DNA from: Progne subis subis
Taxonomy: Eukaryota; Chordata; Aves; Passeriformes; Hirundinidae
Direction of reading: 5' to 3'
Assembly (NCBI GenBank): GCA_022316685.1
Contig: JAKJHU010000067.1
Span: 2,232,001-2,296,000, forward strand
Length of the DNA stretch: 64,000 nucleotides
Numbering within the stretch: the first letter of the stretch is position 1; each line of letters opens with the position of its first letter. The translations under genes and the position numbers were made by a program. Below, piece after piece: positions 61,863-64,000 of the stretch. A model generated the notes under the pieces. That model was not told the origin of the DNA and made no database searches. It was given only the letters and a program-made list of their open reading frames with translations.

Positions 61863-62560
61863 GTTCTGTGTGTCTGGTTCCATCCCTGCTCCAGGCGGGA
61901 GCTGACCTCTGGCTAGCTCTGGTCAACACAGCCACAGATGTTTCCAGTTCAGATGGGCACGCAGGCTATTTACCTGCTGGTCGACTTCTCGGCAGCTGGA
62001 TCAGGTAGTGTCGTGACAGCAATGGCAGAAGAAGAGAAAAGGCTGGCTCTCAGCTTTGTGTGTTAAAAGAAGTCCGCAGCTGGTCCAACCTCAGTCCAGT
62101 GAGACCAGCAAGCGAGAGAGCTGAAGAGCTGAGAGCTGAGAGAGTTTGAATCTCCCTCCTCCACCTTATAAGCGGGGGAGGGGTTCCAGGGAGGTTGCAA
62201 CAAGACAACAAATCAGGGGATCCAGGGGGTAACAAGGTGTGGCCACCCCCAAGCTTCAGACCACTAAAATCCAGAGCCAAAGGAATTCCCCCCAGGGGGC
62301 CTATCACCTAAAGCCCTCTCCCTGAGATTTCACAATCTGGGAGGGACCCCTGGAGTGATAGACAGGCTGCCCCAGAGCGAGGAGGAGGAGGGGGCAGAGG
62401 GGATGTTACAAGTCAGGTGGGGGGTGGGAAGACTGACACAAAACACCTTATTATACAGAAAACAGAAAAGGGTTACAGAAATGGGGATACAGTGAAATGA
62501 ACCATAACATAAACTTTTTATAAAAACCTAATAAAACAGTTCTGCACCACCACAGTTCTG
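61863..62560 (-). mobile_element. Solo LTR, family C copy C4, with 6-bp TSD
   Basis: The body is 61869-62554 (686 bp), minus strand, with plus-strand edges TGTGTGTCTGG and TGCACCACCACA. The perfect TSD GTTCTG is at 61863-61868 and 62555-62560. The TATA box appears as CTTATAAGC near 62165. The U3 part matches the other C copies, but the U5 end is its own variant, as in C1. No internal retroviral sequence joins it to the pol remnant 270 bp to the right, so the two are separate insertions. Confidence 0.88.
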
Positions 62561-62829
62561 TATGGATTACACACAGAATTGCTTTCTTCTGTCAGCTGCC
62601 TATGAATGTGAGACAGTGTACTACATACTGAAGTTGCTCTTCAACAATGCATTTCCTACTTTATTAGTTTTTCTTGTCAGTGGGAAATTAATTTCACTGT
62701 TCTTATTTAGAAAGTTATCAAATTAGTTATTCCAAGTATCAGGACATTATAAAAGTACTTCCTGTTGTACATTAAAAAGCTGATAAAATATACTTGGAGT
62801 GTTAACTTGTATTCAAGTTATCAAGAAAG
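62561..62829. other. AT-rich spacer between LTR C4 and the pol remnant
   Basis: No feature was recognised. Confidence 0.5.
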
Positions 62830-63430
62830 TCCCCCCACCAAGCGCCTTTAGGGTAGTCTTAAGTAACCCATTGCACCATTCAATTTTCCCAGCAGCTGGT
62901 GCATGATAAGCGATGTGATATACCCATTCAATACCTTGTTCTCTAGCTCAGGTATTTATAAGGCTGTTCTTGAAGTGGGTCCCATTGTCTGACTCGATTC
63001 TCTCAAGGGTGCCATGTCTCCACAGGACTTGCTTTTCAGATGTTCCAGATGGTGTTCCGGGCAGTGGCGTGAGGCACAGGGTAGGTCTCCAGCCATCCAG
63101 TGGTGGCTTCCACCATAGTCAGCACATAACGCTTGCCTTGGCAGGTTTGGGGAAGGGTGATGTAGTCAATCTGCCAGGCTTCCCCATACTTATGCTTGGA
63201 CCATTGCCCGCCATACCATAGGGGCTTCACCCGCTTGGCCTGCTTGATTGCAGCACGTCTCACAGTTGTGGATAACCTGAGAAATACTGTCCATGGTTAG
63301 ATCCACCCCTTGGTCTCGTGCCCACTTATAGGTGCCATCTCTGCCCTGATGGCCTGAGGCATCATGGGCCTATCGAGCTAGGAACAACTCTCACTTGTGT
63401 TGCGCATCTAAGTCTACCTTTGACACCTCT
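62830..63430 (-). pseudogene. pol: ERV pol remnant: integrase region (broken)
   Basis: The minus strand encodes, in several frames, a retroviral integrase that would join proviral DNA to the host chromosome. Visible in order: an HHCC-type zinc finger (HDASGH near 63350 and NCETC near 63255), the first catalytic Asp in WQIDYI (about 63170), the second in SDNGTHF (about 62985), and the Glu in GKIE (about 62885). The reading frame shifts near 63255 and again near 63036-63050, and a TGA lies near 62945, so no functional protein is possible. Homology ends at about 62830, soon after the core; the C-terminal domain, env and 3' LTR are absent. The GLLKTTL block after GKIE favours an ERVL-type (class III) origin, inferred from memory of the family. 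Confidence 0.85.
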
Positions 63431-64000
63431 ATCTTTGCAGCTTGATCTACCTGCTCATTGATCTGGTGCTCTTCATTAGCCCGAATCTTGGGGATGTGGG
63501 CATTTACATGACGGACTTTGACAGGTAGCTTCTCTACCCGAGTGGCAATGTCTTTCCGTTCATCAGCAGCCCAGATTGGTTTTCTCTTACACTGCCAGTT
63601 GGCCTTTTTCTACCTTTTCAGCCAACCCCACAGAGCATTGGCCACCATCCACGAATCATTGTAGAGGTAGAGCTTTGGCCACTTCTCTCTTCCATCAATG
63701 TCCAAGGCCAGTTGAACAGCTTTGAGTTCAGCAAGTTGACCCAATCCACCTTCTCCTTCAGTGGCTTGTGCAACCTGTTGTGTGGAGCTCCATTCAGCTG
63801 CTTTCCACTCCCAGTTCATCCCTATGATGCAACAAGAACCGTCAGTGAAAAGAGCATAGCGTGTTTCTTTGGTTTCTTTGCAGTTGGTTATAGGGTGGAG
63901 CTTCTTCACCATGTGTTCCTGCTCCTCTTCAACCATGAGACCAAACTTTTCATGTTCCAACCAGTTGGTAATTAAGTCCAAAATCCCAGGATGATTTGGG
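63431..64000 (-). pseudogene. pol: ERV pol remnant: RNase H domain and connection (broken, runs off edge)
   Basis: The minus-strand ORF 63610-63981 carries an RNase H domain, which removes the RNA strand during reverse transcription: Asp in FTDGSC (about 63840), Glu in LAELKAVQLALD (about 63715) and Asp in YNDSWMVANALWGW (about 63645). The usual T of TDSW is N here. A TAG near 63612 follows WGWLKR. Sequence beyond it continues in frame with AADERKDIA, HVNAHIP and the NEQVDQAA motif (about 63450), then a TGA near 63400. The upstream RT lies beyond the window, so the copy is partial. It is continuous with the integrase region to the left. Confidence 0.85.

Noticed and set aside
62970..63221. 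Plus-strand ORFs at 62,970-63,221 and 63,712-63,975
   Set aside because: Antisense shadows of the minus-strand integrase and RNase H sequence.
61863..64000. LTR C4 as the 3' LTR of the pol remnant
   Set aside because: C4 has its own perfect 6-bp TSD on both sides, so it is a separate solo insertion.
1..64000. CRISPR array, operon or other prokaryotic system
   Set aside because: No direct-repeat/spacer pattern, no dense coding and clear avian retroelements throughout.

Overview
The window looks like a gene-free stretch of a bird nuclear genome, most likely a songbird or another neoavian. The evidence is several 5'-truncated CR1 LINE copies with the avian 3' end, solo LTRs of three retroviral classes, an avian-type ERV pol remnant, and an AT-rich background with long A/T runs and microsatellites. 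No open reading frame resembles a host protein. The longest predicted ORFs are translations of simple repeats, LTRs, CR1 or ERV. I annotate no host gene, exon, tRNA, rRNA or CRISPR.

Layout. 1-7.9 kb: AT-rich DNA, solo LTR C1, an old LTR remnant (F1) that runs into a 740-nt polypurine block, a pure (TTTCC)n array, a CR1 3' end and solo LTR D1. 7.9-26.5 kb: mostly featureless AT-rich DNA with a minus-strand CR1 tail near 13 kb, a short CR1 tail near 14 kb and an A-rich block near 24.4 kb. 26.5-46.7 kb: solo LTR A1, LTR-like element E, an F-family fragment, two degenerate CR1 copies on the plus strand and one on the minus strand. 46.7-64 kb: a dense retroviral pile-up. It holds four further insertions or nested copies of LTR family C besides C4, a three-level nest of LTRs (51,284-53,119), LTRs F2, A2 and C4, two more CR1 pieces, an (ATAAA)n array, and a broken minus-strand ERV pol fragment (RNase H then integrase) that runs off the right edge.

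The most informative signal is target-site duplications (TSDs) read directly beside the LTRs. Family C has 6-bp TSDs (class II/ERVK habit), families A and B have 5-bp TSDs (class III/ERVL habit), and family D has 4-bp TSDs (class I habit). The nest at 51.3-53.1 kb contains one of each, which fixes the order of insertion as D, then C, then B. A second nest, 46.7-48.1 kb, has one family C LTR inside another in inverted orientation with no visible TSD at the inner junctions. All LTRs seen are solo; no complete provirus is present. Family letters A-F are local labels, and assignment to named database families would need a repeat-library search.
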